This document shows positions 9,016 through 17,945 of a stretch of DNA of 64,000 nucleotides, piece by piece. This DNA comes from Thermoplasmatales archaeon (GTDB taxonomy: Archaea > Thermoplasmatota > Thermoplasmata > Thermoplasmatales > Thermoplasmataceae), in contig DAHXNF010000010.1 in assembly GCA_027366585.1 (NCBI GenBank), positions 62,001 to 126,000 of the forward strand, written 5' to 3'. Both the position numbers and the translations under genes were made by a program. Each line of letters opens with the position of its first letter. The first letter of the stretch is position 1. The notes beneath the pieces were generated by a model. The model saw only the letters and a program-made list of their open reading frames with translations. It made no database searches and had not been told where the DNA came from.

Positions 9016-9564
9016 ATGAAAACAAGCCAAGCCGAAATGGAACAAAGAATGCTTTCAATATTGAAGGCAGATGCACGCAAGAGCATGCTTGAGATCTCAA
9101 GAGAACTCAGGATAAGCAGGATAACGGCAAAGAAAATGCTGGAATCCCTGGTTCAGAGCGGGAAGATCAGGAATTTCACGATTAACACGGAAGATGATGA
9201 ACGTGATCTTGTCCTAGTTCAGTTAACGGACATGAAAAAAATACCTGCGGAACTCGTGGTGGAATCGTTCAGCCTGGTTGACCGGACATATATCGTGGTG
9301 ATGTACTATGAGAACCTGCTCAAGGTGAAGGACATTGACATAATTGATGTGAAGATTGCGCATAGGAGGTTGGTCAGCAGTAACTCCGGAAGGAAACAGA
9401 ATGTACATTGTGACTACTGTGGTGCAATCATAAGCTCATCTCCGATAAGCATTACGGCGGAAGGAAGGATTTATTATGCCTGCTGCCCAAACTGCGAAAG
9501 GGATCTCAAGCGGAGGCTTGTTGGGCTGGAGAACACTGAAAAAACTGTGGTATCCAGCATGTAA
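9016..9564 (+). CDS. Copper-responsive transcription regulator (Lrp-type HTH plus TRASH domain)
   Basis: 182 aa. Residues 8-60 form an Lrp/AsnC-like helix-turn-helix (MLEISRELRISRITAKKMLESL). The C-terminal 40 residues carry CDYCGAIISSSPI..YYACCPNC, the treble-clef TRASH metal-sensing domain. Proteins of this build (CopR/CopT/CopY in Sulfolobus and Ferroplasma) control a neighbouring copper ATPase and chaperone, exactly the context here. It likely binds Cu(I) and regulates the divergent promoter. Activator or repressor role cannot be told from sequence. Confidence 0.85.
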   Translation: MKTSQAEMEQRMLSILKADARKSMLEISRELRISRITAKKMLESLVQSGKIRNFTINTEDDERDLVLVQLTDMKKIPAELVVESFSLVDRTYIVVMYYENLLKVKDIDIIDVKIAHRRLVSSNSGRKQNVHCDYCGAIISSSPISITAEGRIYYACCPNCERDLKRRLVGLENTEKTVVSSM

Positions 9565-9596
9565 TCAAGACTGGAATGGAATTTACAAGGCTTACT

Positions 9597-9809
9597 CTAC
9601 TCCGTTATCTCAATTATCTTATTTCGCGACCTAGATCCACGTAAAATACGGACCCTGCCAGGATCGACGGAAAAAAACTTCGAGATCTGATGAATTACAT
9701 CGACGTTTGCCCTGTTTGCAACCATCTCTGCGCGCGTGTGCACTTTTAGAACATTTCCTTCTAGTTCAATCTTCCCTCTCCCCCTTGAAACATGAACCTC
9801 GTACAGCAC
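9597..9809 (-). CDS. DUF167/UPF0235 (YggU-like) protein
   Basis: 70 aa, GTG start. The ending RILRGSRSRNKIIEI matches the conserved GxxSRxKxxxI strand of the DUF167 family, whose members are about 70-100 aa with a mixed alpha/beta fold and no firm function. The opening EVHVSRGRGKIELEGNVLKVHT also fits. It ends about 30 bases from the TRASH regulator, convergently. Confidence 0.7.
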   Translation of the reverse strand: MLYEVHVSRGRGKIELEGNVLKVHTRAEMVANRANVDVIHQISKFFSVDPGRVRILRGSRSRNKIIEITE

Positions 9810-9900
9810 AGGTATTCATTGGTTTCCCCTATTTCACGGTTTTTATCCTGGATTTGCCTGATTTTTATCTTAACTGTAGCAAGATCCTGACTTTCCTGTT

Positions 9901-10779
9901 TCATTCACTGGCTTCAGGATGCCGGGAACCAATGTTATATGAGAAATTCAGGTAGTATGCTTTTCTCCTTTCCTCCATTGACCTGGTTTCCTGTATTCCG
10001 TTGCGATTAGGATATCTTCGTGTGAACGTGGGGTTTCCAAAGATCCTTGTCATAGCCGGTATCTTGTCGTCAATATTGAGTAAATAGTGCCCTCTTACCT
10101 GATCAATCAATGCCTTGAGCACATGAAAATCATGGGCCCTGAAGTTGAAATTATACCATTCCTTTCCTGGGTAAGGAGGATCAAGATAGAATAACACATC
10201 TTCCGAATCGTGTTTTGTCATCAGCTCCCTGAAATCAAGGTTTTCAATCCGCCAGTTTCGAACCTTTGAGGCTATCTGATCAAAGGTTCCAAGCACCTTT
10301 TCTATGTTGCGGGCAGGCGACTTTTCGCGTTCGGTGGAATAAGTTGCTCCAAGACCTCCAAATGTGGTGTTGAAACGAAGCAGTGTTTCTGCTGCATATG
10401 AAAGTGGATCCAGCCCCTTCCCTATGTCCAGTGAATTACCTTGCCTCTCAGGTGCAATAAATTCCCTTCTGACCACCTCATTTCTGCTTCTGTTCTGAAG
10501 GATGCTCTTACCACCCGGGTGGTATAGATTGTCCACCCACTGCTTGATGAGACGCTTCAATTTCACTGGCTGGTTGTGTATCTGAAGGAAAAGATTGTAT
10601 AATCCAGGATCCAGGTCGTTATAAACTATTGCTACTCTTTCCAGGTTGAGGGATATCAGCCCAGACCCTCCAAACACGTCCACGACTGTTTTGCAGCGTG
10701 ATTCCTCGATAATCCGGATGAGTTCTGGAAGCATCACAGTCTTGGAGCCAGGGTACTTCATCAGCCTGAGATATGTCAT
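9901..10779 (-). CDS. D12-class DNA adenine-N6 methyltransferase (orphan)
   Basis: 292 aa. KYPGSK and VDVFGGSGLISLNL form the AdoMet-binding site, and FYLDPPYPGKEW is the catalytic DPPY motif, in the order typical of Dam-like D12 methylases. A start at codon 7 (ATG 10761, MKYPGSK) is equally possible. No restriction endonuclease gene lies next to it, so it is either a solitary methylase or phage-derived. Its recognition site cannot be read from sequence. Confidence 0.85.
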   Translation of the reverse strand: MTYLRLMKYPGSKTVMLPELIRIIEESRCKTVVDVFGGSGLISLNLERVAIVYNDLDPGLYNLFLQIHNQPVKLKRLIKQWVDNLYHPGGKSILQNRSRNEVVRREFIAPERQGNSLDIGKGLDPLSYAAETLLRFNTTFGGLGATYSTEREKSPARNIEKVLGTFDQIASKVRNWRIENLDFRELMTKHDSEDVLFYLDPPYPGKEWYNFNFRAHDFHVLKALIDQVRGHYLLNIDDKIPAMTRIFGNPTFTRRYPNRNGIQETRSMEERRKAYYLNFSYNIGSRHPEASE

Positions 10780-10927
10780 TGAGCAGTGGAATATATCGAG
10801 ATAGGCTATAAAGCTCGCATGATGCGTTCAGTTCATGCAGCCGGATTTGCAATAGGATCCGGTTACGCTAATATATGATCCTTTCTCTTGATAAGGCATT
10901 ATCACATCAAATACAAGTGACCTTGGG

Positions 10928-12631
10928 ATGGAAGTTGTTAGGGAAGATATTATCATTATCGGCGGCGGAATGGCTGGACTCAGGGCTGCCATAGCAGCTG
11001 CAGAACATAACAGCACTCTGTCCGTGGCATTGGTCTCAAAATTATATCCTTTAAGGTCGCATTCCGTAGCAGCGGAAGGCGGAACCGGCGCTGTTCTTGA
11101 TCCAAAAGACAGCTACGATCTGCATGCATTTGACACAGTCAAAGGAAGCGATTACCTCGCAGACCAGGATGCTGTGGAAAAATTCGTGCGCATCGTTCCG
11201 GAGCAGATCTATACCACTGATCACTGGGGCTGTCCATGGAGCAGAAACGCTGACGGAATGATCTCGCAGAGGGATTTTGGCGGCATGAGCTTCCCTCGTG
11301 CAACCTTTGCGGCAGACAAGACAGGCTTTCATGTTATGCAAACGTTATTCAGCCGGTGCCAGAAATATGACAGGATCCATTTCTATAATGAATTTTTCGT
11401 TACTTCGCTAATTGTTGATGGCGGATCATTCAATGCGCTAACTGCAATACACATGAAGACAGGTGAACTCACTGTGTTCCAGGGGAAATCGCTAATCTTC
11501 GCTGCAGGCGGTGCCGGAAGGTTGTACAAATTCAGCACCTACTCCCATTCAGTTACAGGAGATGGGGATGCCATAGCTTTCAGGGCGGGCCTACCGCTGA
11601 AAGACATGGAGTTCGTGCAGTTTCACCCGACCGGGATGATACCTTCCGGCATCCTTATAACCGAGGCGGCCAGGAGCGAAGGGGGATACCTTGTTAACGG
11701 GGAAGGGAAAAGGTTCATGCAGAATTATGCCCCGACCAGGCTGGAAAAGGCACCCAGAGACATAGTGTCAAGGGCAATGATGTGGGAGATTGAGGCGGGA
11801 AGAGGCGTAAAGGGCAAGTACGGTGATGTTGTATATATCAACCTGGATCTTAGGCATATTGCTGATCTCCTTGAAGAAAGGCTTCCCATGATAACGGATA
11901 TTGCAAAGAAGTTCAATGATATAGACGCTGCCACGGAGATGATTCCGGTCAGGCCTGCAACGCATTACACAATGGGAGGAATATCCGTTGGCATCAACAC
12001 TGAAACTGAGATTGGCGGGATATTTGGTGCAGGCGAGAATGTTGCAATCAGCATTCACGGCGCAAACAGGCTTGGATCGAACTCGACTAATGAGTGTCTC
12101 GCCTTCGGCAACGTTGCAGGTATAATGGCCGCAGACTGGGCTTCATCGCACAGCATTCCAGCCCTGAATCTGGAGAAGGTCAAGTCCGAAGAACGAAATA
12201 TCTGGGACAATCTCCTCAAGCGTGAAGGAGGCGAGAATCCATGGGACATTGCAGACAACCTGCAGGAGATGATGGATTCCTATGTCGGCGTTTTCAGGAC
12301 AGAGCAGGGGCTTCTCTCAGCACTAAAAGGAATAAGGGACATTGAGGCGAGATACAAGAATATCTCAATATCAGACAAGTCAAGCAAATTCAACATCGAC
12401 CTGACACATGCGATAGAAATCGGATTCATGATAGACCTTGCAGATACGATAATCAGGGGAGCCATCAACAGGAAGGAAAGCCGCGGTTCCCATTTCAGGA
12501 AGGATTTCCCTGAGAGAGATGATGTCAATTTCCTGAAGCACACTGTGGCCAGGTTTTCCGCGGACGGAACCAGGTTCGAATACACACCGGTGGTGATAAC
12601 AAAATGGAAACCCGCTCCAAGAGTTTATTAG
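10928..12631 (+). CDS. sdhA: Succinate dehydrogenase flavoprotein subunit
   Basis: 567 aa. The dinucleotide fold is IIGGGMAGLRAAIAAAE, and the histidine for covalent FAD lies in PLRSHSVAAEGG. Substrate and FAD motifs follow (FVQFHPTGM, HYTMGGISV, GANRLGSNST). It oxidises succinate to fumarate in the TCA cycle. It is the first gene of a compact sdhABCD operon; the next gene's ribosome site overlaps its stop codon. A fumarate reductase direction cannot be excluded, but the context favours aerobic respiration. Confidence 0.93.
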   Translation: MEVVREDIIIIGGGMAGLRAAIAAAEHNSTLSVALVSKLYPLRSHSVAAEGGTGAVLDPKDSYDLHAFDTVKGSDYLADQDAVEKFVRIVPEQIYTTDHWGCPWSRNADGMISQRDFGGMSFPRATFAADKTGFHVMQTLFSRCQKYDRIHFYNEFFVTSLIVDGGSFNALTAIHMKTGELTVFQGKSLIFAAGGAGRLYKFSTYSHSVTGDGDAIAFRAGLPLKDMEFVQFHPTGMIPSGILITEAARSEGGYLVNGEGKRFMQNYAPTRLEKAPRDIVSRAMMWEIEAGRGVKGKYGDVVYINLDLRHIADLLEERLPMITDIAKKFNDIDAATEMIPVRPATHYTMGGISVGINTETEIGGIFGAGENVAISIHGANRLGSNSTNECLAFGNVAGIMAADWASSHSIPALNLEKVKSEERNIWDNLLKREGGENPWDIADNLQEMMDSYVGVFRTEQGLLSALKGIRDIEARYKNISISDKSSKFNIDLTHAIEIGFMIDLADTIIRGAINRKESRGSHFRKDFPERDDVNFLKHTVARFSADGTRFEYTPVVITKWKPAPRVY

Positions 12632-12639
12632 GTGATAAG

Positions 12640-13371
12640 ATGGAGAAGGAAGCATATGAATTCAGCATATTGCGGACAGATGCGGGCGGAAAGCAGCAGT
12701 ATGCTTCATACCGCGTGCCAAAGGACAGGATATCGACAGTCCTTGAAGGACTGCAGTACATAGAGAGAAACATTGACCGCAGCCTGACAGTCAGGTATTC
12801 ATGCAGGATGGAAATCTGCGGCAGCTGTGGCATGGAGATTAACGGGAAACCGAGGATGGCATGCTCCACCATTGTATCCAAACTGCACACAGACAGGCTG
12901 AAGATCGAGCCGCTGAAGCATTACAGGGTTGTCCGTGACCTGGTAGTCGACATGGAGCCATTCTTTGAGAAATATAAGGAAGGCCTGCCATTCATTATCC
13001 GGGATGATGATGGCGTTTACGATTCAGAGCTCAAACAGACTCCCGAGGAGTTCAAGGAGTATGAGAAATATTCAATGTGCATTAAATGCGGCTTATGCCT
13101 GGCTGCCTGCCCGATTGTAGGGACTGATGCCGACTATATAGGCCCAGCCGCTCTCGCAGGAGTCTTGCGGTACAACCTTGACAGCAGGGACAGGGGAAAG
13201 AAGTACAGGCTGGATATCATCAATGGCGAGGAGGGTACATCAAGATGCCATTTCATTGGTGAATGCACTGAGGCATGCCCGAAGGACGTGGACCCATCAT
13301 TTGCGATACAGTTGCTGAGGGTCCAGGGCCTGAAGCATGAGATTTCCCGTATATTCAGGAGAGGTGATTAA
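12640..13371 (+). CDS. sdhB: Succinate dehydrogenase iron-sulfur subunit
   Basis: 243 aa from ATG 12640, chosen over 12604 because AGGTGAT precedes it at proper spacing and the first 12 codons of the longer form lie within sdhA. Three cluster sites are visible: [2Fe-2S] CRMEICGSCGMEINGKPRMAC, [4Fe-4S] CIKCGLCLAACP, and [3Fe-4S] CHFIGECTEACP. It carries electrons from SdhA to the membrane subunits. Confidence 0.93.
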   Translation: MEKEAYEFSILRTDAGGKQQYASYRVPKDRISTVLEGLQYIERNIDRSLTVRYSCRMEICGSCGMEINGKPRMACSTIVSKLHTDRLKIEPLKHYRVVRDLVVDMEPFFEKYKEGLPFIIRDDDGVYDSELKQTPEEFKEYEKYSMCIKCGLCLAACPIVGTDADYIGPAALAGVLRYNLDSRDRGKKYRLDIINGEEGTSRCHFIGECTEACPKDVDPSFAIQLLRVQGLKHEISRIFRRGD

Positions 13372-13768
13372 GCTGGACAAAAACGGCGGCATGATGGACT
13401 GGTTCAGGATCAGGCATAAGGGGATAGGCCAGTTCTCGTATGTATTCCAGCGATTATCCGGAGTTGTGATAGTGTTATATCTATACCTGCATTACATCGT
13501 CCTGTCCAATCTTCTAAGGGGTCCGGTTACTTATAACCAGATCGTGACGTCGATTACATACGGCCCTGATGATCTTTTCATTGTATTCGACGTGCTGCTT
13601 GCCCTTGTCATATTCTACCATGGCGGAAACGGTCTCAGGCTGGCACTAAATGAGATGGGCATTGGCCTTAAGCACAACAAGCTCTTCTTTATCGTTTTTG
13701 AGGGAATATCAATGGTTGCCCTCATTCTATTCCTATACTACGCCTGGAAGTTTGTGGCGGTGGGGTGA
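13364..13768 (+). CDS. sdhC: Succinate dehydrogenase membrane subunit C
   Basis: About 134 aa. The start is uncertain: GTG 13364 overlaps the sdhB stop, ATG 13391 is also possible, and the track uses 13337. IRHKGIGQFSYVFQRLSG is the typical quinone-site opening of SdhC, followed by three hydrophobic segments with histidines (LYLHYIVL, IFYHGGNGLRL) that could bind haem b. It anchors the enzyme and forms part of the quinone pocket. Confidence 0.85.
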   Translation: MIKLDKNGGMMDWFRIRHKGIGQFSYVFQRLSGVVIVLYLYLHYIVLSNLLRGPVTYNQIVTSITYGPDDLFIVFDVLLALVIFYHGGNGLRLALNEMGIGLKHNKLFFIVFEGISMVALILFLYYAWKFVAVG

Positions 13769-13772
13769 AATA

Positions 13773-14162
13773 ATGCAGGAAAATGCTTACAGAAAACCAA
13801 GAACCAGCAGGAAGACGCTGGGGCCCATCCAGTGGATGATACAGGTAACTACGGGCATCTTTCTAATCTTCTTCGTTGGCGTCCACCTGTACCTGGCGCA
13901 CATAGACTTCGGTCACCCAATTGTCTTCTATGATACGGTACTGGAAAACATGCACAATCCATGGTGGCTCATCTTCTATATTGCATTTGTGTGGGTCGTG
14001 ACGTATCATGCCCTCAATGGAATCAAAGGGATAATCTACGATCTTGGAGTCAAGGGCAGGACCAGGCTCATGGTTTCATATGGTCTAATTGTGCTGTATA
14101 TAGTAACAGTGATCTATGGCACGGCTCTCGCTATAGTCGTATCAAGCATTGTTGTTCCATGA
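13773..14162 (+). CDS. sdhD: Succinate dehydrogenase membrane subunit D
   Basis: 129 aa from ATG 13773; GGGGTGA overlapping the sdhC end is a good ribosome site, and the longer track ORF lies inside sdhC. Three hydrophobic segments; TYHALNGIKGIIYDLG in helix 2 carries the histidine and HxxxGIKxxxxD pattern of SdhD haem/quinone anchors. Last gene of the operon. Confidence 0.85.
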   Translation: MQENAYRKPRTSRKTLGPIQWMIQVTTGIFLIFFVGVHLYLAHIDFGHPIVFYDTVLENMHNPWWLIFYIAFVWVVTYHALNGIKGIIYDLGVKGRTRLMVSYGLIVLYIVTVIYGTALAIVVSSIVVP

Positions 14163-14301
14163 ACTGCGTAACACAGTAATTGAAATAGTAGCAGATAAGC
14201 AATGATCGCATGTGGACATATGCAGTGAGCAGGAAATTCCACTTTCTAAATGGGACGTTTAGCATTAGATATGTTTAAAAAAGATAACGACATGATATAA
14301 C

Positions 14302-14619
14302 ATGGAGCCATTTTATTTCAAGAGGTACGATATGGTCATTGGAAAGGCAGAAAATCCTCAACAGCTTAAGGCTGAGCTTGAACGCCTCAGGGTGGAGGAT
14401 CCACTGGCAGTCCTGTACCATATAAAGGAAGGGCACGTTTCACTTTGGTTGGCAGCTTCCGGATACAGTGACCTTGCTAACGCTATTAAGCCGAGCATGT
14501 CGATCGAGGAGGCAATAGTGGTTTTATCAAGACATTCCCAGGCAAAAAAAACACCAGCCAGGAAAACTCCTCAGGCACAGAAAACACAGGTCGGGAGTTC
14601 GCCAAACAGGAAAAAGTGA
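14302..14619 (+). CDS. Small protein with basic C-terminal tail, unknown
   Basis: 105 aa. Residues 1-75 are a compact helical domain (EPFYFKRYDMVIGKAENPQQL.., LAVLYHIKEGHVSLWLAASGYSDLANAI). The pattern of an opening PFYF strand, an H...G.vS.WL stretch and a DLA helix resembles DUF5752-type proteins, but weakly. The last 25 residues are rich in Lys, Thr, Pro and Gln and look disordered, possibly binding nucleic acid. A TATA-like TATGTTTAAAAA lies about 30 bases upstream. Function not known. Confidence 0.55.
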   Translation: MEPFYFKRYDMVIGKAENPQQLKAELERLRVEDPLAVLYHIKEGHVSLWLAASGYSDLANAIKPSMSIEEAIVVLSRHSQAKKTPARKTPQAQKTQVGSSPNRKK

Positions 14620-14633
14620 ATTTCTTCTCTTTT

Positions 14634-15108
14634 ATACCCGCAATAACTGGAAACAAGAGACATGAAAGAATCAGCATTCTCTACCTCTCTCCAGTAATGG
14701 AAGCAGCGGAAGGTAGCCGGTATTTTTATTACACGTTTGACTTTACGCACATTAGCACAGCTCTTGGAGGGGAAGATTCATTCTTGGCATTTTCCAGGTC
14801 TGCCCGCCATTAATATGACCGAAACAGATCTGTCCTGTGTCTTTACAGAGATCTTATTTCGCTTCGAAAACAGCATCTCAGGCATCAGGTGAGAAAAAAA
14901 ATACAATGTCATCCATAAAGAAGATTCGATTTCAATAGAATACCCTGCGCCAGGTGCGTTCGTAATTCTTAACTTTGGGAACCAAGCGATTAAAGTCACA
15001 GAAGATGTTGTCCCGAATACTTATTCTCCGGGATATGGGGGCGCGAACAATGACATCAATATGCTTTCAGAACATTATTCAATCTTTTGCATTTCTGAGA
15101 GGAATTGA
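14634..15108 (+). pseudogene. C-terminal remnant of malto-oligosyltrehalose trehalohydrolase (treZ)
   Basis: The listed 65-aa ORF (14616-14813) is part of a longer broken gene. ERISILYLSPVM..RYFYYTFDFTHISTAL resembles the TreZ segment LYLSP..MLF.GEE...FYYFTDF. In the same frame after a TAA (14811-14813) comes NRSVLCLYRDLISLRKQH, the usual TreZ helix. After an A8 run (14894-14901) the sense frame moves by one and reads YNVIHKEDSISIEYPAPG..VILNFGNQ to a TGA at 15108, a normal beta-sandwich end of GH13 enzymes. It lacks the catalytic barrel and the GEE part, so it is a dead fragment. It sits next to a glgX/treX gene, its usual partner in the trehalose pathway. Confidence 0.65.
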
Positions 15109-17208
15109 TCTCAAGACTGCCGATGAATCAGGAGGAAGCAAAAATGTTCTTCCGCTAAATTTCCTAGGTATTGATTCGAGGGTGTCAAAAGAATTTATTG
15201 CCATCTCCCATTCACTTTCCAACGAATCAGGTATGATAAATTCCGCACTTTGCTTTCCTGCATTGAACAGGAGGAAAATATCTGGTGAAATAGCCTTGTC
15301 CGGCTGGGACTCAGCATCAAGCCCAGAAATAAATGTAGAGAATGCCTTGAATCCTGGATCCGTCCACTCCGAGTAGCTTACAGCCTTACCCGATGGATTG
15401 AACCAGTGGACGTCCTTCGTACCTGTTTCAGCTATTATGCCTCCCGAGAAAAACTCTTTCCTCCTGAGGCAGGGTGTTGTTTTCCTGATATGAATTAGCC
15501 TCTTCAGGAATGATCCAATCTCATCTGATTGCATGTTGTATGCCCAGTTATACCAGCTTACCTCATTGTCCTGGCAGTATGCGTTGTTGTTCCCAAGCTG
15601 GGTCCTGAGTAACTCGTCCCCGCCAAGGAGCATGGGTGCACCCTGGGAAACGAAGAGCGTGATAAGATAATTCTTTACACGTTTAATCCTCTTACCAACA
15701 ACCACGGGGTCATAAGAGCTACCTTCAATCCCAAAATTTTCGCTGTAATTCTCGTTTGTGCCATCCATGTTATTTTCCTTGTTTGGCTCATTATGCTTGT
15801 TCTCATAGCTCACGAGGTCCAGGATTGTAAAACCGTCGTGCGACGTAACGTAATTTATGCTGGCGTGTGGTTTCCTGGAACTTGTCTCATAAAGATCCGG
15901 CGAACCAGATAAACGCGTGGCAAATTCACCGGTAAGGCCACCATCCCCGCGCCAGAATTGTCTCACGCAATCCCTGTATTTTCCATTCCATTCCGCCCAC
16001 TTGATGGGAAAATTCCCAACATGATAACCTCCAGGACCAACGTCCCATGGCTCAGCAATAAGCTTCACTTCTGAAACAACCGGGTCCTGGTGTATCACGT
16101 CGAAGAAGGCTGAAAGCCTGTCAACGTCATAGAACTGCCGTGCTAGAGTAGCAGCAAGATCGAACCGGAAACCATCTACATGCATTACAGATACCCAGTA
16201 CCTTAGAGAGTCCATGATCAGTTGCAGAACCTGTGGGTGCCTGACGTCCAGGCTATTTCCAGTGCCGGTGAAATCATTGTAGTAACGAGGGTTATCCTCG
16301 TTCAATCTGTAATAAGTGGGGTTGTCAAGTCCTCTGAAGGAAACAGTTGGACCCAGCTGGTTACCTTCCGCAGTGTGGTTATATACTACGTCCAGGATGA
16401 CCTCTATCCTGTTCGCATGCAATTTCTTGACCATTTTCTTGAATTCTATAACCTGCCTGCCTGGTGTTTCATCAGAAGAGAACCTGATGTCAGGTGCAAA
16501 GAAACCAATAGTATTATACCCCCAGTAGTTGTTTAATCCATTGTCAACAAGCATTTTGTTGTCAATTCTGTGCTGGACTGGCATAATTTCGACTGCAGTT
16601 ATACCCAGATCCAGAAGGTAATTAATCATATTGTCTGAAGCCAGAGCTGCATATTTACCCCGGATGTTTTCTGGTAAGTCTCTCCTCAGGTAAGTGGATC
16701 CCTTGACGTGTGTCTCATAGATTATGGTCTCTGACCAAGGTATGTTTGGCTTTACCGTCTTCTCCCAGTCAAAGGAGTCATCCGCCACCACGCACTTAGG
16801 TATGTTTCCTGTGTCGTCTGTGTCGCTGAAAGAAAGATCCTGGTTCTGATCCCCCATCACGTAACCAAAAATAGCATCGTTCCAGTTAATTTTGCCACCT
16901 ATGGCTTTTGCGTATGGGTCGATGAGAAGCTTGTTATTGTTAAACCTCAGTCCGAGGTTTGGATCATATTTGCCGAAAGCCCTGTAACCATACAATGATC
17001 CTGGCTTTAATCCGGGTATAAAAGCATGCCAGACGTTAGCCGTTTTTTCCTTTAGCTCTATTACCTCGGAAGCGGCGGAATCATACACTGACTTGAATAT
17101 TTCGAGATCAATTCGCTCTGCATTCTCTGAGAACACGGCAAAATTTACACCTTCTTCCGTAACAGTTGCACCAAGTGGATTCGGCTTCCCAGATTTTGTC
17201 GCTTCCAT
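15079..17208 (-). CDS. glgX: Glycogen debranching enzyme / isoamylase (GlgX/TreX type, GH13)
   Basis: 709 aa, normal length. N-terminal carbohydrate-binding module (NPLGATVTEEGVNFAVFSENAERIDL) and a GH13 barrel with DVVYNHTAEG, the nucleophile Asp in HVDGFRFDLAATL, acid/base Glu in KLIAEPWDVGPGGY, and VTSHDGFTILDLVSY. These match archaeal TreX and bacterial GlgX, which cut alpha-1,6 branches of glycogen or maltodextrin. The broken treZ end at its 3' side suggests an ancestral treX-treZ pair for making trehalose. Today it probably serves glycogen turnover. Confidence 0.9.
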   Translation of the reverse strand: MEATKSGKPNPLGATVTEEGVNFAVFSENAERIDLEIFKSVYDSAASEVIELKEKTANVWHAFIPGLKPGSLYGYRAFGKYDPNLGLRFNNNKLLIDPYAKAIGGKINWNDAIFGYVMGDQNQDLSFSDTDDTGNIPKCVVADDSFDWEKTVKPNIPWSETIIYETHVKGSTYLRRDLPENIRGKYAALASDNMINYLLDLGITAVEIMPVQHRIDNKMLVDNGLNNYWGYNTIGFFAPDIRFSSDETPGRQVIEFKKMVKKLHANRIEVILDVVYNHTAEGNQLGPTVSFRGLDNPTYYRLNEDNPRYYNDFTGTGNSLDVRHPQVLQLIMDSLRYWVSVMHVDGFRFDLAATLARQFYDVDRLSAFFDVIHQDPVVSEVKLIAEPWDVGPGGYHVGNFPIKWAEWNGKYRDCVRQFWRGDGGLTGEFATRLSGSPDLYETSSRKPHASINYVTSHDGFTILDLVSYENKHNEPNKENNMDGTNENYSENFGIEGSSYDPVVVGKRIKRVKNYLITLFVSQGAPMLLGGDELLRTQLGNNNAYCQDNEVSWYNWAYNMQSDEIGSFLKRLIHIRKTTPCLRRKEFFSGGIIAETGTKDVHWFNPSGKAVSYSEWTDPGFKAFSTFISGLDAESQPDKAISPDIFLLFNAGKQSAEFIIPDSLESEWEMAINSFDTLESIPRKFSGRTFLLPPDSSAVLRSIPLRNAKD

Positions 17209-17275
17209 TTTCCTATTGATATTACAGTCTGGATATGAATTTAAGTGCTCAAAGCCGGGTTCAGGTTCTGAAATA

Positions 17276-17842
17276 TTACTGCCTGGGCACGTAATAGAGG
17301 GCCTGAACTCCAGACTTGAAAGTCTTCGCTTCTAAGAGTGAGAGCAGTTGCTGCTCACGTTGACCCTTGAAGAGGGATTTTCCTGAGCCCAAAATAAGAG
17401 GCAGCACTCGAAGCCTGAACTCATCCACCAACCCTGCTCTAATAAGCTCGGCGACAATAGATCCACTTCCAATGACAACGATATCTTTACCCATCTCGTT
17501 TTTCATTCGGGCAACCTCGTGTACAGGGTCTTTACGAATAATGATCGAAGGTTTCCAGGTCGCATCTTTCAGGGTTGTTGAAAAAACAAACTTTGGCAGT
17601 TCATTGAGTTGTTTCGGAATGTACGGGTCCCATCCAGCTGTCGCTGCATCCATTTTAGGAAAGATCTTTGAGAACTCTTCGTAAGTCGTGCGCCCGAACA
17701 CTAAAGAACCTGCCCGGGTCAGGATATCGTGCGACCATGCAAAATCCTCATCTCCAAAGTCAGGGAACCATTCAATCTGGTTCTTCGAATCTGTGTAGTA
17801 ACCATCGAGAGACATCAAGCTGTCCAAAACTACCCTGCACAT
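17276..17842 (-). CDS. Dihydrofolate reductase-like / RibD C-terminal-domain reductase
   Basis: 188 aa from ATG 17842. The track ORF starts 62 codons earlier, but MCRVVLDSLMSLDGYYTD is the standard beginning of this family and a TATA-like ATAAACAATAT lies just upstream. Other family marks are LVFGRTTYEEF, IVVIGSGSIVAELIRAGLVDEFRL and PLILGSGKSLF. These proteins bind NADPH in a DHFR fold (YyaP/YwjB type). Whether it acts in folate or flavin metabolism is unknown. Confidence 0.8.
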   Translation of the reverse strand: MCRVVLDSLMSLDGYYTDSKNQIEWFPDFGDEDFAWSHDILTRAGSLVFGRTTYEEFSKIFPKMDAATAGWDPYIPKQLNELPKFVFSTTLKDATWKPSIIIRKDPVHEVARMKNEMGKDIVVIGSGSIVAELIRAGLVDEFRLRVLPLILGSGKSLFKGQREQQLLSLLEAKTFKSGVQALYYVPRQ

Positions 17843-17945
17843 TGTTGAAGAATATTGTTTATGCTTATGAACCTTATGAATTGTTCTGACACAGAACCAG
17901 ACGACGATCAGCAAATGGCAAATATCATTCATCCAATGTTGAAGG

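Noticed and set aside
14616-14813. 65-aa ORF as an independent gene
   Set aside because: Its translation aligns with the middle of the treZ remnant and continues in the same frame after the stop.
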